Shown piece by piece: positions 1 to 8,676 of a DNA stretch of 56,344 nt. The notes below the pieces were generated by a model. It had not been told where the DNA came from and searched no databases. It saw nothing but the letters and a program-made list of their open reading frames with translations. The DNA comes from Candidatus Villigracilaceae bacterium (lineage in GTDB: Bacteria; Chloroflexota; Anaerolineae; Anaerolineales; Villigracilaceae), in the NCBI GenBank assembly GCA_026645935.1, contig JAPKMP010000022.1, positions 1 to 56,344 of the forward strand, written 5' to 3'. How positions within the stretch are numbered: the stretch's first letter is position 1; every line of letters begins with the position of its first letter. Position numbers and translations under genes: made by a program.

Positions 1-165
1 GTTAGCGGGACCGAGACTTAAGAACAGAGCTTCAAGAAAAGTTGTTTTTCCGCTATTGTTCTTACCAGTGATTAAATTAACATCCCCAAAACCGCTGGCA
101 TGAAGCGAATTAATAACTCGAAAATTCTTTATAGTAACTTCGACAATGGTGAGTCTTTGTGCCAT
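1..165 (-). CDS. AAA ATPase, RecF/OLD-like (partial, N-terminus)
   Basis: Only the first 55 codons are in the window; the gene runs off the left edge on the minus strand. The start is the ATG at 163-165. The peptide begins with a beta strand and 'KNFRVINSL', followed by a Walker A loop 'GKNNSGKTTF' near residues 35-44. This is the layout of the N-terminal half of SMC/RecF/OLD-type ATPases, which bind DNA or act as nuclease-coupled ATPases. It follows the HerA stop by 39 bp on the same strand, so it is probably the last visible gene of the HerA-NurA operon. The C-terminal half, which would show a TOPRIM or other nuclease domain, is not in the window, so a specific function cannot be given. Confidence 0.75.
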   Translation of the reverse strand, partial: MAQRLTIVEVTIKNFRVINSLHASGFGDVNLITGKNNSGKTTFLEALFLSLGPAN

Positions 166-204
166 AAGGATATCCTTGTACTAAGTATTATAGCAAACTC
201 CCTC

Positions 205-1914
205 CTACCCACCAAACCCCAACTCCCTCAAATTCTCCTCGCGGGATTTCTTCCCACCCCCGCTCATCTCCTTCCAAAACGACTCATCATACCTTCTCGA
301 CCGCACAGGCAGCGGCATTGGCACGCCCCAACCGAGCAGCAACACCTCTTCCTTCGGCTGCAAACGCGCCAGCATCCCGCGTAGTGAATCGCGTCCCGAA
401 AGACCCGAAAGCACCGCCTGAATATCCAGGTCATCGCCCAGCCAGCCGCTAATGCGCGTGCCCAACTGACTCATCACCTCATCATAGATCTGCGACGGAC
501 GCTGATCCACGATCAACAACGTCACATAATATTTGCGCAGCTCGCGCGCGATGGTCGCAAAGGTCGTCTGCGCCGCCATCTCGCGGTTGAGCAGTTTATG
601 CGCCTCCTCCACCACAATGATCAACGGCTTCGGTTCCGCTTTGCCGTGCGTGCGGAACTCATTCGTCTTCTTCTCCCACGCCGCGCGGATCTTTCTCGTC
701 AACAAATTCGACACCAGCAGATAATCCAGGTCACTCTCATGCTCGCCGAACGACAGCACCACATGCTTGCCCGCCTCCAACGACTGAATGATCTGCGCCA
801 CCGAATCCGCTGCAGGGTTGTCCACGATATAGGGTTGGCTGAACAGCCGTCGCAGTTTGTCATGAAGCGCTTCCGCCGCCATCACATTCACACCGTTCGT
901 CAACGCCCACTTGGCAACACTTCCCTCCGCAGGTTCCTCTTTCTTCTTTCCTCTTTCATCTTCAAAAACAACCGTATCCCGATTCATCCCGCGAAACTCA
1001 GCGAACCATTTCTCGCGAAACGACATATACAACGCATTCAGAATCGTCGGCGTCGTCTCGCGCAGATTCAACTCGCGTGAAAGCGTCTCAATATCAGATG
1101 TGGAAATATCACCCGTCGAGATTTCCAAATTAAAGTCAACTTGATTGCCTCTGATAGTGCTTCCTGCTCCCAAGCCAACGCATCGGACTCCGCCCTTGAA
1201 CAGGGTCTTCAATCCCGTCACGGCTTTTTTCGTGTCTGACGCCACATCGTCAAAACCATACTCGTTGTGCATATCCAGCACGAACACCGACGCCTGATTG
1301 TGCTTCATCAACCCCGCCAGCACCAAACGCGTCAGGAACGACTTCCCCGTCCCCGTCGCCCCGAACACCCCCGACGACCTCTGCACGAACTTGTCCAAGT
1401 CAATGCACACGGGATGATTCTGCTCACGCGTATACCCGACTACAAAATTGCTTTCCTTGTTCGGGTCACCGAAGATCTCGGCGATATCGCCCTCATTCGC
1501 CAGCGACACGACCGCATGGTGCGGCGGCACATTCTTGACGGGCAAAATGCGCGGCGCATCTTTCAAGCCTGCGTCAATTTTTCCCTGCCAATCCTTATAC
1601 TCTGGCGTGCCCAATTCGGGACCCACCTCCAGCATCAGGTTCGGCAGCACCTCAAGGTTCGCATACAACGTCTGTCCATGCAGCGCCTTGGCGATATGCG
1701 CAGGGAAACGCACCTCCGTCTGCTCATCCGCAAAACGCGGGTCCGTTGCACCCAGTTGGATGTCGGTCACGATCCCATAATAATTCCACCATCCGCTCTG
1801 GATGACGACAAACGCCCCCTCCTGAATCTCCTGCGGAGAAACAGTAAGCCGCACGCGGAAGTTTTCCTTCAATCCGCCACCGACGAGATAACCAATTTGA
1901 GTTCGTTGTTCCAT
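205..1914 (-). CDS. herA: HerA-type DNA translocase/helicase ATPase
   Basis: HerA is a hexameric FtsK-superfamily ATPase that pumps DNA and works with the NurA nuclease in DNA-end processing. The N-terminal ~70 residues form a HAS-barrel-like beta domain ('QIGYLVGGGL', 'FRVRLTV', 'GIVTDIQLG'). A Walker A 'GATGTGKSFL' follows at about residues 185-194, and a Walker B 'LIIVVEEAHKLL' lies in the C-terminal third with a downstream 'LLIVDQRPSQI' sensor-like segment. I take the ATG at 1914 because AAGAGG lies just upstream; an in-frame GTG at 1932 sits inside a repeat. The length (~569 aa) fits the family. A nurA gene 2.1 kb upstream on the same strand supports the call. Confidence 0.88.
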   Translation of the reverse strand: MEQRTQIGYLVGGGLKENFRVRLTVSPQEIQEGAFVVIQSGWWNYYGIVTDIQLGATDPRFADEQTEVRFPAHIAKALHGQTLYANLEVLPNLMLEVGPELGTPEYKDWQGKIDAGLKDAPRILPVKNVPPHHAVVSLANEGDIAEIFGDPNKESNFVVGYTREQNHPVCIDLDKFVQRSSGVFGATGTGKSFLTRLVLAGLMKHNQASVFVLDMHNEYGFDDVASDTKKAVTGLKTLFKGGVRCVGLGAGSTIRGNQVDFNLEISTGDISTSDIETLSRELNLRETTPTILNALYMSFREKWFAEFRGMNRDTVVFEDERGKKKEEPAEGSVAKWALTNGVNVMAAEALHDKLRRLFSQPYIVDNPAADSVAQIIQSLEAGKHVVLSFGEHESDLDYLLVSNLLTRKIRAAWEKKTNEFRTHGKAEPKPLIIVVEEAHKLLNREMAAQTTFATIARELRKYYVTLLIVDQRPSQIYDEVMSQLGTRISGWLGDDLDIQAVLSGLSGRDSLRGMLARLQPKEEVLLLGWGVPMPLPVRSRRYDESFWKEMSGGGKKSREENLRELGFGG

Positions 1915-1926
1915 AAAACCTCTTTT

Positions 1927-2043
1927 CACCACAAAGGGTCACGAAGTGTCACAAAGGATTTTTTACCACGAAGGATCACTAAGGGTCACAAAGATTTAAA
2001 ACCTTTGGTTTTCCTTCGTGTTCCTTTGTGACACTTTGTGGTT
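1927..2043. repeat. Intergenic hairpin repeat, CACAAAGG/CCTTCGTG family
   Basis: The gap between the GxxExxY gene and herA is filled by repeats of a motif like 'ACAAAGGGTCACGAAG'. The complement 'CCTTCGTG...CCTTTGTGACAC' follows after 'TTTAAAACC', so the RNA would fold into a long hairpin. Related copies lie at 2470-2552 and, as a half-site, at 27740-27776. Confidence 0.75.
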
Positions 2044-2050
2044 TTTGCTC

Positions 2051-2452
2051 TTAAACCACTATCCTTTTAATTCCATCTTTCAAATGCACTACATTGAAAT
2101 TGATCAAAAATCCCAAACGAATTCCCGTCAACTTCAAATACGTGATCAACTGCGCATCAAAGATCGGATGCATCGTATCCACAGACTTGAACTCCACGAT
2201 CACACAATCTTCCACGATCATATCTGGACGCAACCCAGCATCCATCTTGATTCCGCGATAGGTCACAGGCAAGCCAACCTGAGTCGGAGCACTCAAACCG
2301 CTTTCCTTCAACTCAAACGCCGTACAAGTCTCATACACTGACTCCAACAACCCAGGTCCTAGTGCCGTATGGACTTTGAACGCTGCATCCAACACGGCCT
2401 TCCCAATCTTCTCCACACTCGGCGGGATGGGCAAATAGATTTTCTTTTCCAT
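2051..2452 (-). CDS. GxxExxY family protein
   Basis: A small single-domain protein of ~133 aa. It carries the family hallmark 'GPGLLESVYE' (GxxExxY) after 'AFKVHTALG', then 'GIKMDAGLRPDMIVEDCVIVEFKSVD'-type strands typical of a PD-(D/E)XK-like fold; the 'RPDMIV' and 'VEFKS' elements would hold the D and E-x-K residues. The start at 2452 is supported by a strong GGAGG six bases upstream; the longer reading frame to 2485 runs into a repeat. Members are common as stand-alone genes between repeats in Chloroflexota and cyanobacteria, and their role is unknown. Its position inside the HerA-NurA operon may be incidental, because repeats sit on both sides. Confidence 0.85.
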   Translation of the reverse strand: MEKKIYLPIPPSVEKIGKAVLDAAFKVHTALGPGLLESVYETCTAFELKESGLSAPTQVGLPVTYRGIKMDAGLRPDMIVEDCVIVEFKSVDTMHPIFDAQLITYLKLTGIRLGFLINFNVVHLKDGIKRIVV

Positions 2453-2469
2453 AACTCCTCCTTTTTCTT

Positions 2470-2552
2470 TACCACAAAGGGTCAATTAGGGTCGCTAAGG
2501 TTTAAAACCTTTTGCTCTTCCTTCGTGTACCTTTGTGACACTTCGTGGTAAA
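2470..2552. repeat. Intergenic hairpin repeat, CACAAAGG/CCTTCGTG family
   Basis: Second copy of the element at 1927-2043. It has 'ACCACAAAGGGTC' at one end, 'CACTTCGTGGTAAAAA' at the other and 'TTTAAAACCTTT' in the centre. The GxxExxY gene therefore sits between two copies of the same element. Confidence 0.75.
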
Positions 2553-2556
2553 AAAT

Positions 2557-3360
2557 TCAAATCGGAACTTTGTAAATCCTCGTAGTCATCACACCATCCT
2601 CGATCCGCACATACCGGTAATGCGGCGGCGCAAGAATCACAAGCGGCTCATCCACTTTTGCAAAGGGAAACGCCGTGGAGCTCAGACCATAAATGGGGAC
2701 TCCGCGGTATTCATCCTCATACGTTATGTGAACATGTCCGCACAGGATGCCCAGCACGTTGTCTTGCCTGGGCAGTACCACATCCCAAAATCCATTGAGG
2801 TTTTCTGCAAGGAAGGCATCCAGCCAGCGGCTGCCGATTCTTTTCACATGCTGATGGCACACGATCACAGACGGCATTTCCGCTTTCAGCACATTCGCCA
2901 GGAACTCGCGCGTTTCGGGGAAGAAATGCGCCTTCGATCTCGGACCCCAATCCATGAACACGAACTGCACGCCTTTATGCTCAAAACTGAAGTTGTATAG
3001 CTTCGGTGACTGCGACTCGGGAAAGAAATACTTCGTCACCAAAGCCCGGTCGTCATGGTTGCCCGGCAGGAAGTAAAAGGGAAAATCCTTCAGCCCTTCG
3101 ATGTTGATGTGCTGCGGTCCCGGCAGCGTGGCGGAAGAATTCACTCCCAACAGTTTCGCCGCACTTTGATAATGTGTCTCCAACTCCGGCTCGACGAGGT
3201 CTCCGGTCGAGACAATGAAATCGATCTTCGATGCGACATGCTCCGAAATATGCCGCATCACCATGCGGAGTGAATATGCCGGGGAAAAACCGTCCCGCAT
3301 CGCGTCTTCCGACTCAAGCAGGTGATGGTCCGTGATCTGGACAAACGAAAATCCGCTCAT
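2557..3360 (-). CDS. Calcineurin-like metallophosphoesterase
   Basis: A ~267 aa metallophosphoesterase of the CpdA/Icc size class, expected to be a di-metal phosphodiesterase or phosphatase. The metal-binding motifs appear in order: 'ITDHH' (D-x-H), 'STGDLVE' (GD), 'LPGNHDDRA' (GNHD), 'VIVCHQHVKR' (H) and 'CGHVH' (GHxH). It starts at an ATG one base after the stop of the upstream HAS-barrel gene, so the two are translationally linked. Its setting between NurA and HerA recalls archaeal loci where the Mre11 phosphoesterase accompanies HerA-NurA, but this protein is shorter and resembles cyclic-nucleotide phosphodiesterases more than Mre11. The substrate is unknown. Confidence 0.85.
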   Translation of the reverse strand: MSGFSFVQITDHHLLESEDAMRDGFSPAYSLRMVMRHISEHVASKIDFIVSTGDLVEPELETHYQSAAKLLGVNSSATLPGPQHINIEGLKDFPFYFLPGNHDDRALVTKYFFPESQSPKLYNFSFEHKGVQFVFMDWGPRSKAHFFPETREFLANVLKAEMPSVIVCHQHVKRIGSRWLDAFLAENLNGFWDVVLPRQDNVLGILCGHVHITYEDEYRGVPIYGLSSTAFPFAKVDEPLVILAPPHYRYVRIEDGVMTTRIYKVPI

Positions 3361-3361
3361 C

Positions 3362-3949
3362 TTAGATACTCACATCGCTCAATGCGCCCAGCACGCTCAT
3401 CAAGGCCGGGTAATCATCCCGCAGGAGCGTGATCACTTCCTGTGTGGCTTTGTCCTTCCAGGTCTTATCCTTATGTGCGGACTGTGCCTGCACGATGTGC
3501 GCGGCAATCACTTCCCCTATTGGTATATCCTTGCCATTCAAGATATGCCGGAAATACCCGAACTTCTCGGTGAACCGTACTATATCCTTATCCTCGCACA
3601 AATAGATCACATCCAAGCTCAGCGGCGGACGCGGCGGCAGCAGATGATGGATATTCCCATCCTGTTCATATCCCACCGCCAGGACAGACATTTCCACGGG
3701 CACAATGCGGCGCTCGCGGTTGTCCTTCATCACTTCCTCGCTGACGCCGTCGGCGGTCACCAACTGACGCACCAGCCCGTCATCGTCGATGTGAATATCG
3801 TGGATGAGCCCATACACCTGATATCCATCCCCCAGCGGCGCGCGGACAAGCGCCCCGAACGAAGGCACGCTCAACTGATTCACACGGCAGCCTGCAATGA
3901 AGCCCGTTGTCCCTGCCCGCAGTAAACGTCCGATCTCGATTTGAGTCAT
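3362..3949 (-). CDS. HAS-barrel-like protein of the HerA-NurA locus
   Basis: A 195 aa protein with an N-terminal beta-rich segment ('IGRLLRAGTTGFIAGC', 'GALVRAPLGDG', 'YGLIHDIHIDDDG') that looks like the HAS-barrel found at the N-terminus of HerA. The rest is a helical region without motifs I recognise. HAS-barrel proteins encoded beside herA/nurA are thought to help assemble the HerA hexamer or dock NurA. That role is inferred here from location and fold impression only. It lies between nurA (61 bp upstream) and the phosphoesterase (1 bp downstream) in the same operon. Confidence 0.65.
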   Translation of the reverse strand: MTQIEIGRLLRAGTTGFIAGCRVNQLSVPSFGALVRAPLGDGYQVYGLIHDIHIDDDGLVRQLVTADGVSEEVMKDNRERRIVPVEMSVLAVGYEQDGNIHHLLPPRPPLSLDVIYLCEDKDIVRFTEKFGYFRHILNGKDIPIGEVIAAHIVQAQSAHKDKTWKDKATQEVITLLRDDYPALMSVLGALSDVSI

Positions 3950-3963
3950 AACACCATCCTTTT

Positions 3964-4013
3964 AACGCAGGGGCGCAAAGTTTTTTTCTTTGCGTCCTGC
4001 CGTCTTTGCGTTA
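3964..4013. repeat. Hairpin repeat ACGCAAAG / CTTTGCGT at the nurA 3' end
   Basis: 'CGCAAAG' (3974-3980) and 'CTTTGCG' (3988-3994) pair across a T7 loop. A second 'CTTTGCGTTAAG' overlaps the nurA stop codon. It could attenuate transcription between nurA and the next gene, or simply be a mobile palindromic repeat. Confidence 0.6.
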
Positions 4014-5213
4014 AGATTTTTTGAAAGACGTCCGTCCCGATAAACCTTTTGCAGAACTCTTATTGGAGCTTTCGTCCACGTCTTCGTTGTTGCGTCTTAA
4101 TTCCTGTTGCAACATCTGCTCGATCTGATATTTTTCTTCGTTCTTTACCACCGCCGTCTCATGCGCGCGATGCAAAAGATACGGATACGGCTTGCTTCCC
4201 ATCATGCGGCATTGATCAACTAAAACTGCATGAAGCAAATCCAGTTGCTTTTTATCATCCACCACCCAGCGCGGAATTTCCACGCGGACGGGCCAGGGGT
4301 GTCCCTCCGTGCCGACGTTGAGGTAGAAGAAATGCAATTCCAAAACGCCTTTGTAGCTTTTTTCGGAACTGGATTGAATTTTGAACACTGCCGAACGATG
4401 ACCGGGTGGAAGCAGTTGAAATAACTTGTTGTTGTAGCCGAACAACCAGCGGTCGGTTACATATTTCAGCGGCGGCGCGATACGCAGTTTTTCCATCTCT
4501 TCGGGGATGGTGATCTGTGTCAGTTCAAGCAGTTTGACAACCAGGCTGGATGAAGGCTTGTCAATATATCCCGCCGAGATAATGCTGCGCCCTTGCAAGC
4601 GCGAGAGAACGGAGATGTACTTATCCACCGTATCGCGGTACATGCTTGGACTATCCACGTCCCTGGTGCGGAAGATTTCAAGCGTACCGTCTGTAAAGGA
4701 AACGACCGAACCTTTCCTTCCCTTGCTGAGTTTCTCGATGACAGACCGTTCGGCAAGGTCACGCCGAAGGGCAACACCGCCGTCGGTGGTGAGTCCGTTC
4801 TCTTCGATGGCATCGCCGAAAAATAATTCGCTGTCTACTTCAACCGATGGCGTTTCCCCGGAGTTCGGTTTCATGATGATCGCCCCGACGTTGATGACGC
4901 AGAACTGCACCGGGCTGTGTCTGTCCGCGATGGATTGGGAACCGTCAGCGGCGATTAAAGTCGCTTGAGGAACAGTATCAGCCGTCGGGTAGTGGGAGGC
5001 GAGCGGTTCCTCAAGCGGCACGGCGCAGCGGATGTTGGCATCGGCCGCTTTGGCAGAATCCACTTTCGAGCGCAGCGCATCCAATTCGGAAGAATAAGTT
5101 TCGAGGAGCTTGCGGGCTCGTTCCTGTGCTTCCTCTTTCTTCTTCCTTCTTTCCTTCGCGCCCAAGCCGGCTTGTTTGATCTGTGCGTAGATTTCCTGGT
5201 AATTAATTGGCAT
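4011..5213 (-). CDS. nurA: NurA-domain 5'-3' nuclease
   Basis: NurA nucleases resect DNA ends together with the HerA translocase. The N-terminus has a charged coiled-coil segment ('AKERRKKKEEAQERARKL'). The RNase H-like NurA core follows with 'LIAADGSQSI' (metal-binding DGS) around residue 90 and 'VSFTDGTLEIF' (DGT) around residue 175. A downstream 'DRWLFGYNNKLFQLL' and a C-terminal 'HRAHETAVV' stretch fit the family's later motifs. Length is ~400 aa. The ATG at 5213 is taken; a TTG at 5228 has a better-placed AAGGG and cannot be excluded. First gene of a minus-strand operon running to HerA. Confidence 0.85.
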   Translation of the reverse strand: MPINYQEIYAQIKQAGLGAKERRKKKEEAQERARKLLETYSSELDALRSKVDSAKAADANIRCAVPLEEPLASHYPTADTVPQATLIAADGSQSIADRHSPVQFCVINVGAIIMKPNSGETPSVEVDSELFFGDAIEENGLTTDGGVALRRDLAERSVIEKLSKGRKGSVVSFTDGTLEIFRTRDVDSPSMYRDTVDKYISVLSRLQGRSIISAGYIDKPSSSLVVKLLELTQITIPEEMEKLRIAPPLKYVTDRWLFGYNNKLFQLLPPGHRSAVFKIQSSSEKSYKGVLELHFFYLNVGTEGHPWPVRVEIPRWVVDDKKQLDLLHAVLVDQCRMMGSKPYPYLLHRAHETAVVKNEEKYQIEQMLQQELRRNNEDVDESSNKSSAKGLSGRTSFKKS

Positions 5214-5328
5214 AGAACATTTGTGCAATTTTAGCCCTTAATGGGGCAAAATTCAAGGACATGTGCGGGAACCTTTTCGGGATGGAAGCGTCTTTATGGT
5301 GCATAATATAAGTATAAAGGAGACAATA

Positions 5329-6051
5329 ATGCGTACCAAATATTTTTCTTTTGCCGTTCTGGCGGTCCTGGCTCTCGTTCTGAGCGCCTGCGGACCGACC
5401 ACCATCAACCAGGCAGCGCCGGAGAACCTGCGGACATTGGACGTGAGCGGCGTGGGTGTTGTGTATCTCACCCCCGACATCGTTTACATCAACATCGGCG
5501 TGAATACCCAGCGCGAGAATGCCGCCGAAGCGGTTTCGATCAATAAGGAACAGACCACTGCGGTCATCCAGGCGATCAGGGATTTCGGCGTGGCGGAGAA
5601 GGACATCCGTACCACGAATTTCAGCATCTGGTCGAATCCGCAGTACGATGAATTCGGCCAGGTCAAGGGTTCCAATTATTCAGTGGATAACACTGTGTAT
5701 GTGACCGTCCGCGACATCGACAAACTGGGCGACCTTCTCGACGCCGCCATCAGCGCGGGCGCGAACAGCATTTACAGCATCCAGTTCGATGTTGAGGATA
5801 AAGCCGAAGCCAACGAGGAAGCGCGTTCTCTGGCGGTCGAGGAAGCCAAGAAACAGGCGCAAGACCTGGCGGACGTTGCAGGGCTCTCGCTGGTCGAGGT
5901 CCAAAAAATCAGTTACTACGAAAGCGGCGCATCGCCCTATTTCTATGGCGGCAAGGGCGGAGGTGGCGGAGGCGCGGAGGCGGCTGTACCGATCCAGCCC
6001 GGTCAACTGGCGGTGACAGTGACCGTCAACATGACATACACCGTCAAGTAA
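5329..6051 (+). CDS. SIMPL-domain (DUF541) lipoprotein
   Basis: A secreted SIMPL/DUF541 protein of 240 aa. It starts at ATG 5329 with AAAGGAG upstream. A signal peptide (residues ~1-22) ends in the lipobox 'LSAC', so the mature protein should be lipid-anchored on the outer face of the membrane. The SIMPL domain begins at 'LDVSGVGVVYLTPDIVYINIGV' and includes the repeated 'NKEQTTAVIQAIRDFGV' helix and the C-terminal 'LAVTVTVNMTYTVK' strand. A glycine-rich run ('GGKGGGGGGA') interrupts the C-terminal third. The biochemical role of the family is poorly defined. It is divergent from nurA and ends in a clear terminator. Confidence 0.88.
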   Translation: MRTKYFSFAVLAVLALVLSACGPTTINQAAPENLRTLDVSGVGVVYLTPDIVYINIGVNTQRENAAEAVSINKEQTTAVIQAIRDFGVAEKDIRTTNFSIWSNPQYDEFGQVKGSNYSVDNTVYVTVRDIDKLGDLLDAAISAGANSIYSIQFDVEDKAEANEEARSLAVEEAKKQAQDLADVAGLSLVEVQKISYYESGASPYFYGGKGGGGGGAEAAVPIQPGQLAVTVTVNMTYTVK

Positions 6052-6071
6052 CCCGCATCTTTCCGAACTTG

Positions 6072-6102
6072 AAGCCTGTCCCTGCAAAGGGGCAGGCTTT
6101 TT
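6072..6102 (+). terminator. Rho-independent terminator after the SIMPL gene
   Basis: 'AAGCCTGTCCC' pairs with 'GGGGCAGGCTT' (one G-T wobble) across a TGCAAA-type loop and is followed by a T-run. It lies 20 bp after the stop at 6051. Confidence 0.85.
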
Positions 6103-6193
6103 GCATCTCACCCTGTGCTCCACCCAAATAACCGTCGTATTTAGGGATGGCTGGGGCTTATAATCCACCCAACCTCACTCAAGGAGTCTCTTC

Positions 6194-7081
6194 ATGTTAA
6201 GAGTTGGCTATATCGGTTTGGGATTAATGGGCAAGTCCATCGCGCGGAATATTATGAAAGCGGGATATCCCATCGTTGTTCACAATCGTTCACGCGCTGC
6301 TGTGGATGAATTAACCGCCGAGGGAGCTGTGCCTGCGACCTCGCCCAAAGAAGTTGCCGAACAGGTGGATATCGTCTTTACGAACCTGCCCGATTCGCCC
6401 GATGTCGAAAAGGTGGCTCTCGGCGAAAATGGCATCATCGCGGGCGCACATCACGGCTTGATATTCGTGGATAACTCGACGATCAAACCGGCAACGGCAC
6501 GCATGATCGCCGAGAAGTTAAAAGAAAAGGGGATTCTCTCCCTCGATGCGCCCGTCTCTGGCGGGGATATCGGCGCGAAGAACGCCACACTGACCATCAT
6601 GGTTGGTGGCGATGCTGAGGCTCTGGAAAAAGGTATGCCTGTCTTCCAGGCGATGGGTAAAACCGTGACACACGTTGGCGAAGCGGGAGCCGGTCAGGTG
6701 GCGAAGGCGGCGAATCAGATCATGGTTGCGGCGCAGATGGTGGCAATGGGCGAATTGCTGGTCTTCTCGAAGAAAGCCGGTGTCGATCCGCGCAAGGTGG
6801 TGGATGCCATCAAAGGCGGCGCGGCGCAGTGCTGGACTCTCGATGTCAAGCCGCTGCGTTTATTCGACGGCAATCGCAATCCGGGTTTCAAGGCACACAT
6901 GCAATTGAAGGATTTAAGGATCGTGCTCGACACGGCAACGGAATACGATATCCCGGTCTCATCGGTGGAGGAACATACGAAGCTCTTCGAGCAGATGATC
7001 AGCCTTGGCATGGGCGAATTGGACAACTCTGCAGTGGTGGGTGTGGTCGAGAAGTTGGCGGGGATTGGGATTTTGGATTGA
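6194..7081 (+). CDS. NAD(P)-dependent 3-hydroxyisobutyrate dehydrogenase family reductase
   Basis: Beta-hydroxyacid dehydrogenase of 295 aa, the family of 3-hydroxyisobutyrate dehydrogenase and tartronate semialdehyde reductase. The Rossmann motif 'GYIGLGLMGKSIA' is at residues 5-17, followed by 'VHNRSR' and 'VFTNLPDSPDV'. The substrate signature appears as 'LDAPVSGGDIGAKNATLTIMVGG' (residues ~115-137) and the catalytic lysine region as 'AGAGQVAKAANQIMV'. AAGGAG lies seven bases before the ATG. The exact substrate cannot be read from sequence. It stands alone between the SIMPL terminator and the convergent GT39-like gene. Confidence 0.88.
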   Translation: MLRVGYIGLGLMGKSIARNIMKAGYPIVVHNRSRAAVDELTAEGAVPATSPKEVAEQVDIVFTNLPDSPDVEKVALGENGIIAGAHHGLIFVDNSTIKPATARMIAEKLKEKGILSLDAPVSGGDIGAKNATLTIMVGGDAEALEKGMPVFQAMGKTVTHVGEAGAGQVAKAANQIMVAAQMVAMGELLVFSKKAGVDPRKVVDAIKGGAAQCWTLDVKPLRLFDGNRNPGFKAHMQLKDLRIVLDTATEYDIPVSSVEEHTKLFEQMISLGMGELDNSAVVGVVEKLAGIGILD

Positions 7082-7110
7082 GCAAGGCCGGATGATCCCC
7101 AACGTTCGAA

Positions 7111-8592
7111 TCATTGTCTCAACCAGCCGCGTTTCTGTTTTGCAATATCTCTCAACCAAAGCCACATCCGATTTACTCCAAATCCTACCAGGAGTGAATA
7201 GGGAATCTGCAAGATCAGGAAATATCTTTGCCAGGAAAGAGAGATCAAAAAGAACAGCAGGATAGCGGAAACAAAGAAAAGCGAATGGATGAAAAATCCC
7301 TCCCCTGTAAACTTTATAAGCAGAACCCATCCGCCAAGGATAGCCAGCGCTGCAATGATTCCGTCGATCAAAAGCGACCCAGTCCGTCCGCCTAATCCCG
7401 AATGTTCGTATATATTTATCTGCTCATGATAAGGCGGGATGTCGAAGCTCGCCGTCTCCATGTACATGACATCCGATGAAATGGTGTTTTCAATCAGGAA
7501 GCCCAATCGGTTCCTTTTGGTCTCGGCGTCGAACTGGTTTGCATCGCCGATGAACGCGCTTTGCCCGGAGACAACGCCCTCTCTGGTTTCGAGCATGGCA
7601 AGCACCGGTGTTGGGATGTCCCGCCATAGCAATGGAGATTTAACGGCCATTCCCGCCATAAGAATGAACCCAACAAGGGCAAATGGAACAGCCATCCGCT
7701 CCGATTTCAGAACAGGCAATTGAAAAAGGATGATGGAAAAGCCGATTAACATGAATGCTGTTTCCCACCAATCCCAAAAGACGGGCATGAACAACAGGAA
7801 GAGGGCATAGGCAATGCAGGTGGCGGCAAAAAGGTAAAGGGAATTTATCAGGAGGAACCGGATTCCCGCTTTATTCCAGACCGGAAGAAGCCCGATCGCA
7901 AAATAGATCGCGACCAGCATTGGAGCGGTATCCTGCTTGGCGGCAAGGGTAAGTCCGCTTGAAAGCCCCAGGAGGGCATACGTCTGCCACCGTATTTTCA
8001 TCGCCTGAAGGTTTTGCAGCACGAACAATGAGAGATAGACCGTAAAAAGTAGAAAGAGAAACTTCGGGCCCTCCTGCATCGCGCGGCGGATATTGACAAG
8101 GACTGCGCCTTGTGTGGCAAATACCAACGTCGCACACCAGGCGGCCAGGCTCGACGAAGATAGTTTGAACGCGGCAAGGAAGAAAAGAATTATACTAATG
8201 GCGCCCATCACGGCTGAAGTCGCCCGCCCCATGGCTAAAAGGCGCGGTGCCGGCATCTTTCCCATTTGGATGTTTTCCTCCCAGGATTCGCCCCATAACC
8301 ACTTCTCGATCGGGTCGTCGTTATCGGTGACATCCCGCAAAAAGCCGATGGAATAGGAAAGGACCGAGCCGGTGGTCAACCGCAAATATTGTTTTGGATT
8401 ACCCTCCGGGGTGTAGAGCACCTTTTCGAAATCCCGGTTTTTCACAACCTGGTCGTAATCTTCACTCAACCAAATGTATGCCGACTCATCTCCGTGGAAG
8501 GGAGTCAGGGAAACCCCGGCAAAGAGATAAACAACGGCAAGGAACAAAAAGGCAATATCCTGCCAATGGATGCGGCGTTCGTTCTTAATCAT
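7111..8592 (-). CDS. GT39-like integral membrane glycosyltransferase
   Basis: A 493 aa polytopic protein. After a first membrane segment ('IAFLFLAVVYLFAGVSL') comes 'TPFHGDESAYIWLSEDY', the acidic loop with adjacent D-E expected of GT-C family enzymes (PMT/ArnT/GT39) that transfer sugars from polyprenyl phosphates. About ten hydrophobic segments follow, with an extracytoplasmic loop between the last ones. I see no further motif that fixes donor or acceptor. It is convergent with the reductase at 6194 and divergent from the redoxin gene at 8677. Confidence 0.7.
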   Translation of the reverse strand: MIKNERRIHWQDIAFLFLAVVYLFAGVSLTPFHGDESAYIWLSEDYDQVVKNRDFEKVLYTPEGNPKQYLRLTTGSVLSYSIGFLRDVTDNDDPIEKWLWGESWEENIQMGKMPAPRLLAMGRATSAVMGAISIILFFLAAFKLSSSSLAAWCATLVFATQGAVLVNIRRAMQEGPKFLFLLFTVYLSLFVLQNLQAMKIRWQTYALLGLSSGLTLAAKQDTAPMLVAIYFAIGLLPVWNKAGIRFLLINSLYLFAATCIAYALFLLFMPVFWDWWETAFMLIGFSIILFQLPVLKSERMAVPFALVGFILMAGMAVKSPLLWRDIPTPVLAMLETREGVVSGQSAFIGDANQFDAETKRNRLGFLIENTISSDVMYMETASFDIPPYHEQINIYEHSGLGGRTGSLLIDGIIAALAILGGWVLLIKFTGEGFFIHSLFFVSAILLFFLISLSWQRYFLILQIPYSLLVGFGVNRMWLWLRDIAKQKRGWLRQ

Positions 8593-8676
8593 GTAAACTT
8601 CCGGATAGTTCCATTATGATCTGGGGTTATTCAATTATATCGTAAGCATTTTTCGAATCTCGAAAGCGCATTCCCC

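Noticed and set aside
2557-3360. Calling the phosphoesterase Mre11/SbcD
   Set aside because: At 267 aa with CpdA-like motifs it lacks the capping and C-terminal regions of Mre11, and no Rad50/SbcC coiled-coil protein is visible in the window.
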